A stretch of DNA of 64,000 nt from Ligustrum vulgare (Eukaryota > Streptophyta > Magnoliopsida > Lamiales > Oleaceae). A program made the position numbers and the translations under genes. The stretch lies in NCBI GenBank assembly GCA_963555705.1, contig OY743170.1:31137362-31201361 (forward strand). The letters are read 5' to 3'. Below, one piece after another: positions 21,108 through 32,079 of this stretch. The notes below the pieces were generated by a model. That model saw nothing but the letters and a program-made list of their open reading frames with translations, had not been told where the DNA came from and searched no databases. Each line of letters opens with the position of its first letter. Position 1 is the stretch's first letter.

Positions 21108-23027
21108 ATCAATACTTATTGTGTAAAGATTATACGAAAGATTTTCTAGTCTTGACAACCACACGTGGTTATAATACACTCTCTAAATCCAACTACATAT
21201 AAATGAACAATTCAACAAAATATCTTGATATGAATAGTGATATCTTTTTCTTTAATTTTGTATCATGAAGACTACCGATTTGTTTTCTATAGATTTACCA
21301 TCATGACTTTTCTAGCTAGATTGATTTCACAAGGATCCACATTAATTCCATATATTGAAATAATCTGAAAAAAAAAATGTCATTCTCTAAATCCAAAATT
21401 TACATATAGTAATCCTTTCAGCCTCAATAATATAATATTATATTATTATGAAATTCTATAACAATTTGTCTTGTTAAGAAATGAATACTTGATTCACGAA
21501 TCCAAAATTAGGGGTTAAAATATGATAGCCTATATGTAGTTACAGTAATTTTATTAAGTAATTTTATTAAACTATATATATCCTTATGTTCATGAGGTAA
21601 CATGAAAGTCTCCAATCAAATAAAATATAATAAAACACAATAATCTCAAAAATGGTTATAGACAACTAATTCATTCGAAACTCAAATATATCCTCTCAAA
21701 AATGAAAATGTATTTGTAACCTTCTCATCTGATTACATAATCGTTGGCATACTATACAACCTCAAACATTCAATATCACTGATTCTAGTAATCTCACAAA
21801 ATATTTATATTCTTAAATTTATTATGTCCCCCTTTCAAACATCCGAATAAAACTGAATTTGCACTTAATATTATTTCCGAGCTCTTTCCTTTCCAGATTC
21901 TACCTTTCTTGAGTTCGAACTTCAAATGCATTCCTACACAATTGTGGCCTTCAATCTCTTTATCTAATTTCTCGCTCAAATAAAGAAAATAGACCACCAA
22001 AACTTATCTTCCATTCTTTCCAATGTTTATCATATGGATCTTCATTATATGGATAATCTTAATTACATGAACTGATAATACCATCCAGTCTAACCGAGCC
22101 TTAATTGATCCTTCCAGGCTCTGGAATACTCTAACTTGACGATCCTACCTTATCAAATTGTTATGATAAAAAAAAAAAAAATGAAATACTTACTCATGAA
22201 ATCCAAAAATAAATAAATAAATACATAATAAATAAATAAATAATTACGTAATCTCTCTTCATTCATTTTCTTTTTCATTGCCTAATTCTACTAATACCAT
22301 GCCTACACATATACTGAGTTCTAACCCCACTAATTGACTTCTTTACTTCAAATGTTCTTTTTTTTTTTATTTTTTTCCCCAACTAGTTGTTTACCATATA
22401 GCACGCTATCATGATTCACATCACAATTCCTGCTGGGAAGCCAAAAATCAGAAGAAAATCCACACAACGCAACATATTCTTTAATTCCTCAAGGCAATAA
22501 CAATTCAATCTCAAAATCGTCTCCAAATACACATATATAAGATCATTCCCATGCATTTATAATGCAAGCTATCACTAAAAAAATTCACATGTATACATTT
22601 ACAGATCATATAATCCCACAGACGATTTGACAGTTAGATGATTGTGCACCAATTACTCTAGACAACACCTATAAATGAGCAAAACTCTCACTCCAAATCG
22701 AGAATCTGTCCAAGTCTACACTCACTAGATTACATGCATTGCCAAACCAATCACTAATAACCCTTTCAACCTTTAGATCGTTGCAATTAATATCCTTATA
22801 TATTGCTCCTGAATCACCAAAAATATCCTTATATCATCCCGAGTTTCGTGCCTTCTAGTAACAAGATGAGTTCAAGACAGGTCTTGGGAGCATGTGATTC
22901 CTAATACCACCACATGTGATTACACGCGAATTATGCATAATACACTAATGCATAAACAATGAAAACTTCAAGACTTTATAAACCATGCTCCAATACCAAT
23001 GATCTCCCCCATATGTGGATAGTTGTG
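21108..23027. other. AT-rich interval, no gene recognised
   Basis: 1.9 kb without a convincing frame; 22000-21794 on the minus strand is open but has no motif. A poly-A run (22168-22181) and ATAA repeats (22210-22240) are present. CTCCAATACCAATGAT at 22989-23004 faintly resembles an initiator-Met primer site on the minus strand, but no LTR was found next to it. Confidence 0.5.
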
Positions 23028-24016
23028 AAAATTATTGCAAATGCACAATATCACAAATAAGTAGTAAAGTGGACTTTTTTGGTCTGCAATGTTGATCCCA
23101 TGAGAACTAATTTACTTATTACTAGCTTTGATTAATCAAGTCCTAAACTACAAATAAATATGAAAATCGTGATTCGTTTAGAACTATTAAACTATTGAAA
23201 GCAATTAAAAATCAAAATCAAAATATAATAACAAGAAATGGAATTTTTTTTCTGTTTTTCTTATGAATGAAAAGTGTTGGGACTCACGATAGTAATTTTG
23301 TTATCCTATTCAAATTTTCATATCATTGATTATTCCAAAAGTAGTGTTTAATCGAATTCACAATTTTAATCAAAATTTCCACTCGAGTTTAAACTCGTTT
23401 TATCTAGTTAGGTCAATATCTCTATGTTGAGTCAGAATAAGTCCTAACTAAATGCATTCCACAGTGAGAATTCAAAAGGATCACAACAACCACAACTATG
23501 TATCTCTACCCTTTCGTTAATTGTCGAATTTTACTATTTGGTCTAAATTAGTGACTCACCTCTCAACCATTACTACACACAATTCATCAAATTGGCGATC
23601 AAGCAATTCATGAATTAAAATGTGATAATAAAATCAACACATAAAAAAATTTGTCAAAAAAAAATTTGCCCAAAACTAGAGAATTAAAATTGAATATTCA
23701 AACAAAGTCACATCATTCGTCCCAACGAATTGTTTAGTTACTCATACTAAAATCTATAACATAAAATATGCAAAAGAGAGAATGAAACATGCTTCACAAT
23801 AATCAATTTAGGGATGAGAATATTGCACCAAGAGAATCAATCCCAAGCTTGGAAAATATGAAGAACCCTTGATTTTGCCTTGAATCCTTCTTTTTGCCTC
23901 TTGCTTTGTGCCTTTCTATTGTAGAATGCAAAAAACCTAATATGTCTTTTTTAGGTCTTTATATAGTGTAGAATAAAAAGGAGTCAATTTTCCCCTAATT
24001 GGGCCCATAAAATAAT
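23028..24016 (-). repeat. Athila-like 3' LTR segment (minus)
   Basis: Matches 39802-40901 over nearly its whole length: AATTATTGCAAATG, AACTAATTTACTTATTACTA, GATTAATCAAGTCCTAAACT, TAATATGTCTTTTTTAGG, then AAAAGGAGTC and AATTGGGCCCA. It diverges from the partner at about 24,016. Two differences between the copies reveal insertions in the other copy. A GC-rich patch at 25305-25375 may be the continuation of this LTR beyond an inserted segment. Confidence 0.8.
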
Positions 24017-24420
24017 AAACATGCTTCAGCATTAAAGTTGCATATGAATTCTCGCACTACTGCTGTGTAGACCTTGTGTGGTTTAGCACAAAGTTTTGTC
24101 CGCCCTTTTTCTTTTATGATGTTTGGTATAGTATTAAACTCCAATTGGTCTAGAAGAATGTCACGCTCTCTAAAGGGAGCTCTATGCCCAAAAAATTCTA
24201 CACGATGCTCAGTATCTTCTGAAACAAAGGTTTCATAAGATTGAGACTCAATTCTATAGCGATTTCCAGTGTTCGAAGGCTCATCAATTCCATTTCCCTT
24301 ACTAGCACGAGGTGGGGGGAGACTTGGAGGCATTATTGTGAGTATATCTACATAGAAAATATCAAGTGTTAGATCAAGTAGAATATTTAATGCACATTGT
24401 AGTTGATGAAAAGTTTGCAT
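23995..24420 (-). CDS. Hypothetical transposon ORF, Transposase_32-like
   Basis: 141 codons, minus strand. The segment HRAPFRERDILLDQLEF, then IKEKGRTKLCAKP and VVREFICNF, resembles the plant domain annotated as putative plant transposon protein (Transposase_32, PF20167), usually seen in transposon-derived ORFs. No catalytic motif can be named. The frame runs into the LTR and its last residues (GPN) come from the LTR phrase GGGCCC, so the natural C-terminus is not present. It lies in the stretch 24,016-25,290 that has no match in the partner LTR, so it may belong to an inserted segment or to the element's own 3' region. Confidence 0.45.
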   Translation of the reverse strand: MQTFHQLQCALNILLDLTLDIFYVDILTIMPPSLPPPRASKGNGIDEPSNTGNRYRIESQSYETFVSEDTEHRVEFFGHRAPFRERDILLDQLEFNTIPNIIKEKGRTKLCAKPHKVYTAVVREFICNFNAEACLLFYGPN

Positions 24421-25300
24421 AATGTCTCATGGTATGGAAAGCCCTTTTGACCCCAAAAGTTGAATGAAGATTGAGTGAAACAAGTTTGGAACAATAAGAG
24501 AGACTCGCTTGGTCAAGTAGGTTCTACAAACATATCATATGCAATTGAAAGTTTTATGCCTCAACCCCCTTGTTACTCCATGGATTTGGTTGCTCATGAG
24601 ATGAGGACACACAACAATTGGGTGCAATCTTTGTTAGGATATTTATCAAGCACATTATGAGCATGATATAGTTTCCACTACTCTTAAATTTTCCCAAATT
24701 CATCAAAAAATAAAAAATAATCACCACATTTACTTTGTCATGGAGCCAATACAATAGGGGACTTTAACAAAACACATTGTAAGCATGAAAGAAGTCTCAC
24801 TAAAATCTACAACTCCATAAAGTTTCAAGAAACTCATAACATTTAAACTTCTATGAACTCAATGCAAGTGAGAACTAAAATCAATCATATTGTAGGCATC
24901 CCAGAATGTCCAATTTGTAGTAAAAATTTTTTATTTCAATCAATTTAAACAATCCCAAGAAACCTATAAATAAATGCTCAGAGAAATCTAATCCTACACA
25001 ATTCTCAATCACATTTCAACAACTATGACAAGTTATCATACTCATTCCATACCAAGTGTTGATTTCACAATTCTCACAAGATGTGTGTATGTAAAAAGTG
25101 CAAAGAACATTACCTTTCAAATATGTTGAAGTGGGAAAGAAGGAGCTATAAAAACTTAAAATACTTGAAGAAACTCTCCAACTTGTAAGCAAAGAAGATG
25201 GATTTGTGTAGGGAGGAATTTTGATTAGAGAGAGTATTAGAAAAAAGACAGAGGTCTTGGTTGTAAAGAGTAAAATCTAATTTTCCAATATATATATTTT
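24421..25300. other. AT-rich interval inside the Athila-like element
   Basis: No recognisable domain; frames are short. Could be part of the segment inserted in the 3' LTR or a degenerate 3' non-coding region. Confidence 0.35.
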
Positions 25301-25640
25301 TTTAGAGTTGACCGCGGCAAACAAGTATGCATTGCCACCACGGTTTGCAATCCGAGGTTGACCCGCGGTGGCGTCCAATTTTTTTATTTTTTTATATTTT
25401 ATTAACAAAAACTACTGGGTTATATGGGATGATAATGAACCATCAACGTCAAAAATTCAGAATCCTAAATTTGAACAAAATTAGGAAACATGTCCTAATG
25501 TCTAATGCATGTTTTAATGAAGACTAAATGCAATTAAATAACAAGTGTAAGGTTTAGAGGTCGGGATACCGGTCCTATAGTTCTTGATTTATAGTCTCAA
25601 GCTGGACTGTATGTCATGTCAGTGTGGCACTACAACGTTA
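25301..25640 (-). other. Athila post-pol region with conserved motif
   Basis: On the minus strand, about 25605-25545 reads GTCCAGCTTGAGACTATAAA ... CCCGACC, a diverged form of the motif just after pol in the plus-strand Athila element (63850-63897). The GC-rich patch at 25305-25375 (CCACGGTTTGCAATCCGAGG) resembles 42345-42370 in the 5' LTR (CCATGGTTTGCAAAACGAGG). Confidence 0.5.
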
Positions 25641-25922
25641 AATGTCTCTTTTGCTGTTGGAAAGTTCTCCATGTAGTGTTTCACTCATTGTCCATTCACT
25701 TTAAAGCTTCCCTTGGGAGGATGACATAATTCAATAGTTCCATATGAGAATACTTGAGCTACAGTGAAAGGTCCCGACCACCTTGACTTCAACTTGCTGG
25801 AAACAGTTTTGGTCTAGAGTTGTGTAACATGACTTGATCTCCAATCTTGAATGTTCTTATCATACCACTGTTTGTTTTGTCCCTGTAAATGGCTGCATTC
25901 TCATAAGTCTCCCGTCTGAATT
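25641..25922 (-). pseudogene. Athila-like integrase C-terminus (left part of a split gene)
   Basis: The minus strand gives VEFRRETYENAAIYRDK, FKIGDQVMLHNSRPKLFPAS then KSRWSGPF, collinear with the same region of the plus-strand Athila element at 63510-63700. It is the 3' end of an integrase gene whose 5' part lies at 32935 and beyond, the two halves being separated by the CRM-like insertion. The frame has internal stops near its 3' end. Confidence 0.85.
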
Positions 25923-25927
25923 CTACC
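25923..25927. other. Target site duplication CTACC, left copy
   Basis: CTACC at 25923-25927 and again at 32930-32934, immediately outside the two LTRs of the CRM-like element. Five base pairs is the expected size for Ty3/gypsy integration. Confidence 0.93.
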
Positions 25928-26843
25928 TGATGTGATCCGATACGGGGATCACCAAGAACACGCGGAATTAAACGTCGAAAAGCTCTAAAATCCAAGATAG
26001 TAGACGGTAACAATGCAACCCCGACCTCACGACGCAAGAACTATGGGTATATTAAACACAAAACCCGTTACGATGCGGAGATAAGAACCACAAAGGGGGA
26101 ACGCCACAAAGGTTGTCATATCCTTTGATAAGTTCAATTTGTTCGACGAGAACAAGAAGAAAATTAAGGGAATATCTCACCTTCAATATCATTAATCTCA
26201 AGAATAAAAGTTGTGTTTTACAATGCTGAATAAAGCCATATATATAGGCTTAACAAAATAAAGCAACTAAAAATAAACTAGAATTCAACCTAAACTAAAA
26301 AGCCCAAATTAGGTTTTAATTACGGCGCCAAGTTACGGTCGTGACTTATACTCTTACGGCCATAAGCAAGCTACGGATTAAAATTGAAAACATATGTTAC
26401 GGCCGTGAAAATGCCCTTTACGGCCGTAATCAACCTTCTGAACAAAAAAATATAAAATCTGCTAACTCTATTTACGGCCGTGAGGATTTGGTTTACGACC
26501 GTAAATCCCCTTCTGCTTAATTTCGCCTTTGTAGTGTTACGGCCGTAATTTTGGCTTTACGGCCGTGAATCCGTTACGGCCGTGATTTCAGGCTTTACGG
26601 CCGTGAATCAGCTGCTGCCCAATTTCTTGTTCTTCCTTGATCCCAATGCATTGCAATAACTTTGGCTCCTCTTCCACATTGTTATGCAACGTAAATGAAG
26701 TCTTTGCACTAGAGCACTCGTCCATCCACGCTTGCATGAATCCTTGCATTGCCTGCTTGATTCTTTTGGCTCTTTGTCTCATTATTGGTCCTACGGGCAC
26801 GTGCAACGGGTCAACGCTCGTTGAGCCACTCCGGAACTCATCA
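25928..26843 (-). repeat. 3' LTR of the CRM-like element
   Basis: 916 bp. Includes the last 86 codons of pol (26843-26588), a palindrome array of TTACGGCCGTAA type (26326-26606), a TATA box on the minus strand (26236-26248, CCTATATATATGG), a stem-loop module (26100-26133) and U5. About 81 bp longer than the 5' LTR because that copy lost two stretches within the palindrome array. Confidence 0.92.
26236..26248 (-). promoter_or_regulatory. LTR TATA box (CRM-like)
   Basis: CCTATATATATGG on the minus strand, about 100 bp upstream of the stem-loop module. The same sequence is present in the 5' LTR near 32400-32415, where it would drive element transcription. Confidence 0.65.
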
Positions 26844-26856
26844 TCCCCTCCCTGTT
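26844..26856 (-). other. Polypurine tract of the CRM-like element, inside pol
   Basis: AACAGGGAGGGGA on the minus strand directly precedes LTR start TGATGAG. It lies within the pol coding frame, since the frame continues into the LTR. Confidence 0.85.
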
Positions 26857-29529
26857 GAAAAGGATTCGTCCTCGAATCATCACCTGCATCAAACAGAGAA
26901 ATATCAGCAACATTAAAAGAAGCAGACACGTTATACTCACTAGGAAGATCGAGTTTATATGCATTCTCATTTATCTTTTCAAGGATCTGTAAAGATCCAT
27001 CACCTCTTGGCTGCAACTTAGACTTTCTTTGGGTTGGAAGTCGCTCCTTTCGCAAGTGCACCCACACCCAATCACCTGGCTCGAACATCACTTGCCTCCT
27101 ACCTTTGTTGGCATGAGTCGCATAACGCTCATTTTTCTTTTCAATTTTCCCTTTCACCTTCTCATGAAGCTCTTTCACAAGCTTAGCTTTTTTCGCCCCA
27201 TCCAAACTGCTCCGTTCATCTACAGGTAAAGGAATTAAATCAAGAGGAGTTAGCGGGTTGAAACCATAAAAAACTTCAAAAGGTGAACATAAAGTAGTAG
27301 AATGCACAGATCGATTATAAGCAAATTCCACAAATGGCAAACATTCCTCCTAACTTTTTAAATTCTTATTTATTATAGTGCGCAAAAGTTGGATTAATGT
27401 CCTATTAACTACCTCCATTTGGCCATCAGTTTGCGGGTGACATGTAGTAGAAAATAATAATTTAGTACCCATCTTTCCCCACAAGACTTTCCAAAAGTAT
27501 CTTAGGAACTTAACATCCCTATCAGACACAATACTCCTAGGTACCCCATGGAGTCTCACAACCTCCCTAAAGAATAGGTCAGCTATGTTTGTTGCGTCAT
27601 CAGTTTTATTACAAGGAATAAAATGCGCTATTTTGCTAAACCTGTCTACCACCACAAAGATCGAGTCTCTACCTTTTTTTGTCCTAGGCAGACCTAACAC
27701 AAAATCCATGGATATATCTACCCAAGGTTCATTAGGTACGGGAAAAGGTGTATACAAACCTTGTGGTAAGACTCTAGACTTAGATTGCTTACAAATTACG
27801 CACCTTTCACAAATATGGTGAACATCCTTTTTCATTTTAGGCCAATAAAAGTGCTCTTGTAAAGTTTCTAATGTCTTAATAACACCAAAGTGTCCCATTA
27901 ACCCCCCACCATGAGCCTCACGCACTAGCAATTCACGCATAGAACAATTAGGCACACAAAGTTTACTTTCCCTAAAAAAATAGCCATCATGCCTATAAAA
28001 TTTATCAATTGCACCTTTTTCACATGAAGCGTAAATGATAGAAAAATCAGGGTCATTAGCATACATACCTCTTATATATTCAAACCCAAGCAACTTCGCA
28101 TTTAAAGAGTTTAGAAGTACGTACCTGCGAGAAAGGGCATCTGCTACCACATTCTCCTTACCTTGCTTATAGCGATTGGTGTATGGAAAAGTCTCAATGA
28201 ATTCCATCCAACAGGCGTGTCTTTTGTTTAGCTTACCTTGTCCCTTGAGGTGTTTCAGTGACTCGTGGTCAGTGTGTATGACGAACTTTTCACTGAAAAA
28301 TGCAAGCGGCCTTTTTTCCTGCATAAGAACGGCTCCAATACCTATTCTTGATGCATCACATTCAATCTCAAATGTTTGGTTAAAGTTAGGTAAAGCCAAT
28401 ACCGGTGCAGAACATAACCTATCCTTAAGCATTTTAAAAGTATTTTCTTGTGCTACCCCCCAATGGAATCCTACACTTTTCTTGACTATTTCTGTGAGTG
28501 GTGCTGCAAGTGTGCTAAAGTCTTTAACAAATCTCCTATAAAACCCAGCCAACCCGTGGAAGCTCCTAACCTCCGTAATACTTTTGGGAGTTGGCCATTC
28601 TTTAATAGCACGAATTTTCTCCTCATCTACCTCAACACCATTAGCACTAGCGACAAAACCAAGAAAAATTACATTTTCCATGCAAAAAGTACACTTTTTA
28701 AAATTAGCATATAGTTTTTCAGTTTTCAAAACTTCCAAAACAGATCTTAAATGTTCAATGTGATCACCTAAGTTCTTACTATATACCAAAATGTCATCAA
28801 AGTATACCACAACGAATTTACCAATGTAAGCACGCAAGACATGATTCATTAATCTCATAAAAGTGCTAGGTGCATTTGAGAGGCCGAACGGCATAACCAT
28901 CCATTCATATAAACCATATTTGGTTTTGAAGGCGGTTTTCCATTCATCACCTTCTTTCATACGAATTTGGTGATAACCACTCTTAAGGTCTATTTTGCTA
29001 AAAATACAAGCACCATAAAGTTCATCAAGCATGTCATCAAGTCTAGGTATGGGATGGCGATACTTTACCATAATATTGTTGACTGCTCTACAATCCACGC
29101 ACATCCTCCAAGTCCCATCCTTTTTAGGTACCAACAGAACTGGTACTGCACATGGGCTCATGCTTTCCCGAACATAGCCCTTTTTCAACAGCTCTTCAAC
29201 CTGCTTTTGTAGCTCTTTGGTCTCTTCGGGATTGCTCCTATAAGCTGGCCTGTTTGGAATGACTGCTCCTAGCACAAAGTCAATCTGGTGTTCAATCCCT
29301 CGAATTGGCGGCAGCCCACTAGGAATCTCCTCGGGAAATAAATCTGCAAATTCCTGCAAAAGAGACACAGCTAAACTGGGGAGGGAGTGGTTAGCTTCAT
29401 CAAGTACAAGGAGAGATTCCTTATACATGAGTAAAATCACTGGTTTATTTGTAGAAATAGCTTTGGTGATATCACTCTGTTTTGCGTAGAAGCTCATCTT
29501 TGTTTTCTCTCTTTTATTTTTACTGGCAC

Positions 29530-29690
29530 TCGTCACACCCTCTCTTTTTTCTGGGATCGTGGTCCTAACTCTCGGTTTTTCACACAACTCTCCTTTTTCC
29601 GGGATCGTGGTCCCGACCCTCTTCTGTTCACTCAACTCTCCTTTTTCCGGGAACGTGGTCCCGACCCTTTTTCTCTCTTCCTCACTTTTT
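29530..29690 (-). repeat. Three in-frame repeats between protease and RT
   Basis: Three copies of a unit of about 54 bp with GGGATCGTGGTCC (plus strand), encoding RVGTTxPEKGEL-like peptides. All keep the reading frame. This spacer is variable in the family. Confidence 0.85.
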
Positions 29691-29698
29691 AATTTCAA

Positions 29699-30289
29699 TT
29701 AGTCTTCATAGACCTGTTGAGGTGATAAAGGCATTAGTTTGATATTTTTCCCATCCTTAGTGAAGGTATACCTATTTTTAAAGCCATCATGAATAACCTT
29801 CCTATCGAATTGCCATGGCCTTCCCAACAAGATGTGCCCCACATGCATGGGTACCACATCGCAAACCACCCTATCTTCATACTTCCCAATCGCCAAATCA
29901 ACTACCACCTGTTTATTCACCTTAATCTCACCCGATTCATTTAACCATTGTAGCTTATATGGCCTAGGGTGTTTTAGTATAGGTAGGCATAATTTCTCCA
30001 CAAGAGTAGTGCTAGCAACGTTCGCACAACTACCACCATCTATTATCAAACTACACACCTTGTTATTCACAAAGCACCTAGTATGAAATATATTTTCTCG
30101 CTGCTCACCCGACTCTTCCACCTTAACTTGAGTACTAAGGGCTCTCCTAGTGACAAGTGATTTAGCTACTGCATAGTCCCCATCATCATTTTCACTAACA
30201 TCCTCTAGAGCTGGCATATCCTTAAACTCATCCTCCACTTCTCCCTCTTTCTCATCCTCCGAACTTAATACCCCGTCACGGATAACCAA
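29699..30289 (-). pseudogene. CRM-like retropepsin (aspartic protease) region
   Basis: The retropepsin-like active site reads CSLIIDGGSCANVAS, the D-G-G form common in this lineage rather than D-S/T-G, followed by LEKLCLPILKHPRPYKLQWL-type strand and HILLGRPWQFDRKV near the end. The frame is open upstream through the CCHC knuckle (30345-30300) and ends at a single TAA (29701-29699), immediately followed in the same frame by pol. It would release gag and pol proteins. The TAA is a break of the polyprotein unless suppressed. Confidence 0.9.
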
Positions 30290-30299
30290 TATTCGTTTA

Positions 30300-30345
30300 T
30301 TTGGACATTGTGAAAAAATATGTCCTAAGCCGGAACATTTAAAAC
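30300..30345 (-). pseudogene. CCHC zinc knuckle of gag (CRM-like)
   Basis: The minus strand encodes CFKCSGLGHIFSQCP, a perfect C-X2-C-X4-H-X4-C retroviral-type knuckle that binds element RNA. It is in the protease frame, one frame away from the gag N-terminal ORF, showing that a shift lies between. Confidence 0.9.
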
Positions 30346-30408
30346 AACGAATATCTCTAGTCCTAGGAGTTTGAGAATCAAAAGCAATTTTACCTTTGTT
30401 GGGTGGCT

Positions 30409-31458
30409 CTATTTTTCCCTTTGGTGCCTCAAATTTATTTTCTGCACAACCCCATCATTTTTAGAAGTCCCACTCCATGTAGACTTACCAAAAGAATTGG
30501 AACTTGTAGAGAATTTGGAAGTTCCCTTCCTTTTTAATTGTCGCTCCACCTTCATGGCCATGTGAAGCATCTCCTCCAAATCGATATAATGCTGCAATTC
30601 AATAACATTAGCAATATCTCGATTTAAACCATTTAAAAACCTAGCCATGGTTGCCTCCGGGTCTTCCTCTATATTTGCCCTAATCATGGCAACCTCCATC
30701 TCCCTATGGTAATCCTCCACACTTTTACTACCTTGGGAAAGGGTTTGTAATTTTTGGTAGAGATCCCTATAGTAATGTCCAGGCACGAATCGTTTTCTCA
30801 TAAGAGCCTTCAACTCATCCCAAGTTTCAATTGGCCTCTCCCCATTTCTCCTTTTACTAGTAACCAATTGATCCCACCATACTATAGCATTATCAGTAAA
30901 TTCTACGACTGCCAATTTGACTTTTTTAGCTTCAGAATAATTATGACAATCGAAAATTAATTCTACCCTCTTTTCCCATTCAAAATAAACGTCCAGATTA
31001 CTCTTACCCTGAAACAAGGGAATGGACATTTTAATGTTACCAACATGTCCATCGACATCATCCCTACGATCACGCCTATATCCCCTATCACGTCTTTCTC
31101 CCCGATCTCGTCTCCTACCAACACTAGTAATAGATAATTCACCACTGTCCTCATCACTATCAACAACCTCAACACGTTCATTCCTAGCTCTAAATTGTGG
31201 GTTGAAGTCATACCTTAGTGGTCTCCGTAAATTAGGGAAATTGCGCGGTTGTTCCTGACGTGGTTGAACATTTCCCGCACCTCGTGTCTCCCCCGGATTA
31301 TTAACCCTTTCCACATTCACGCCGGATTGTGGACCAAATTTTGCTTCCAACTTGGCATCCAACCTCGCCTCCAGTTTTGCAAAAAGTTCCTCCACCATTG
31401 CCAGCATTTTGAAATCTTGAAGATCCTTTTCCGTCGATGAAATTTCCTTCTGTGACAT
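30409..31458 (-). pseudogene. CRM-like gag, frameshifted before the zinc knuckle
   Basis: 349 codons from ATG 31458. An N-terminal helical repeat (LFAKLEARLDAKLEAKFG), an Arg/Asp-rich segment (RRRDRGERRDRGYRRDRR) and the Retrotrans_gag domain follow: YFEWEKRVELIFDCHNYSEA, VKLAVVEFTDNAIVWWDQL, RKRFVPGHYYRDLYQKLQ, SVEDYHREMEVAMIRANIEE, and then FSTSSNSFGKSTWSG. Gag forms the particle. The frame ends at HQREK, while coding resemblance continues in a different frame from about 30,440 to the knuckle, so a one-base type shift separates gag from pol. This could be a mutation or a recoding site; I favour mutation. Confidence 0.9.
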
Positions 31459-32079
31459 GGTTAGTAATAAAGGAAAAGAGAAAAATTTAAATAAAGATCC
31501 TCACGTGTTTTTATCGCTCGTGTATCACTCAATTTAGATTTTTCCCTCTATTAATCTCACCACTCTGCCTTTTTCCTCTCTATTCCTTTTTTTCCACGTT
31601 CTCAAAGAACCCACCAAACTAGTCACGGATTTGGTCCTTGTGGAATAAACCCCAAAGTACAAATAAGGAAAGTTGATGGAAAATATTGGAATTAGGAAAT
31701 TTAAGAAAGAAATTATGGAAACAAGAATTCTATTGCAAGAAGAAGTTTTATGGAAACAAGAATAAGGAAATTTATGGAAACAAGGATTTGTTGGAAAGAT
31801 TTGCCCAAGATTATTTTCTTGATTTCTTGTTCAAATCAACAACTATCTCTTTTTTTTTTTTTTTTTTTTTGTAATTTTCGGAATTTTTTCTCCTTTTTTT
31901 TTTTTTTTAATATCCTATTCAACAAGAATAATCAAGAACAAGAAAACAAAAATTGACAAATCTTGATTTTTCTGGAGAAATTTCAAGAAACAAGAATTAG
32001 AATGAAATTTTTTTTTTTTGAATGATTAATAACTGGAAAGAAAAAGAACTGGAATACTAAATAATTGGATTTAGAGACA
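31459..32079 (-). other. 5' leader of the CRM-like element
   Basis: Untranslated, between primer site and gag. Contains a degenerate repeat GGAAACAAGAAT/GGAATTTATGG (31690-31790) and long poly-T runs (31851-31870, 31897-31908). No frame of note. Confidence 0.7.

Larger units (their letters stand above)
26588..29698 (-). pseudogene. CRM-like pol: RT, RNase H and integrase, with a stop and a deletion
   Basis: One frame from 29698 to 26588, interrupted by a TAG at 27350-27348. The N-terminal spacer has three repeats of RVGTTxPEKGEL. RT follows, with [30 protein letters not shown] and the catalytic [10 protein letters not shown]. RNase H keeps [14 protein letters not shown] and HTDHESLKH and ends ADALSRR, but about 36 residues between SEKF and VIHTD are missing, including the region of the catalytic Glu. 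Integrase shows the HHCC zinc site ([22 protein letters not shown]) and D-D-E core ([20 protein letters not shown]). The C-terminus (NVADISLFDAGDDSRTNPFQ) ends inside the 3' LTR. The sequence just before 29698 is a TAA that separates it from protease in the same frame. Confidence 0.92.

Noticed and set aside
22989..23010. Possible initiator-Met primer site before the Athila-like 3' LTR
   Set aside because: Only partial match (CTCCAATACCA) and no LTR of a second element could be identified to its right with that primer type.
25789..26037. 82-codon minus-strand frame MRREVGVALL...
   Set aside because: Chimera of the CRM-like LTR end and the Athila integrase C-terminus across the insertion boundary. 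The LTR part recurs at 31983-32204.
26326..26606. CRISPR-like array of regularly spaced palindromes
   Set aside because: Repeats are 12 bp, spacing is irregular, sequence is in a plant LTR and no Cas genes exist; it is an LTR repeat.
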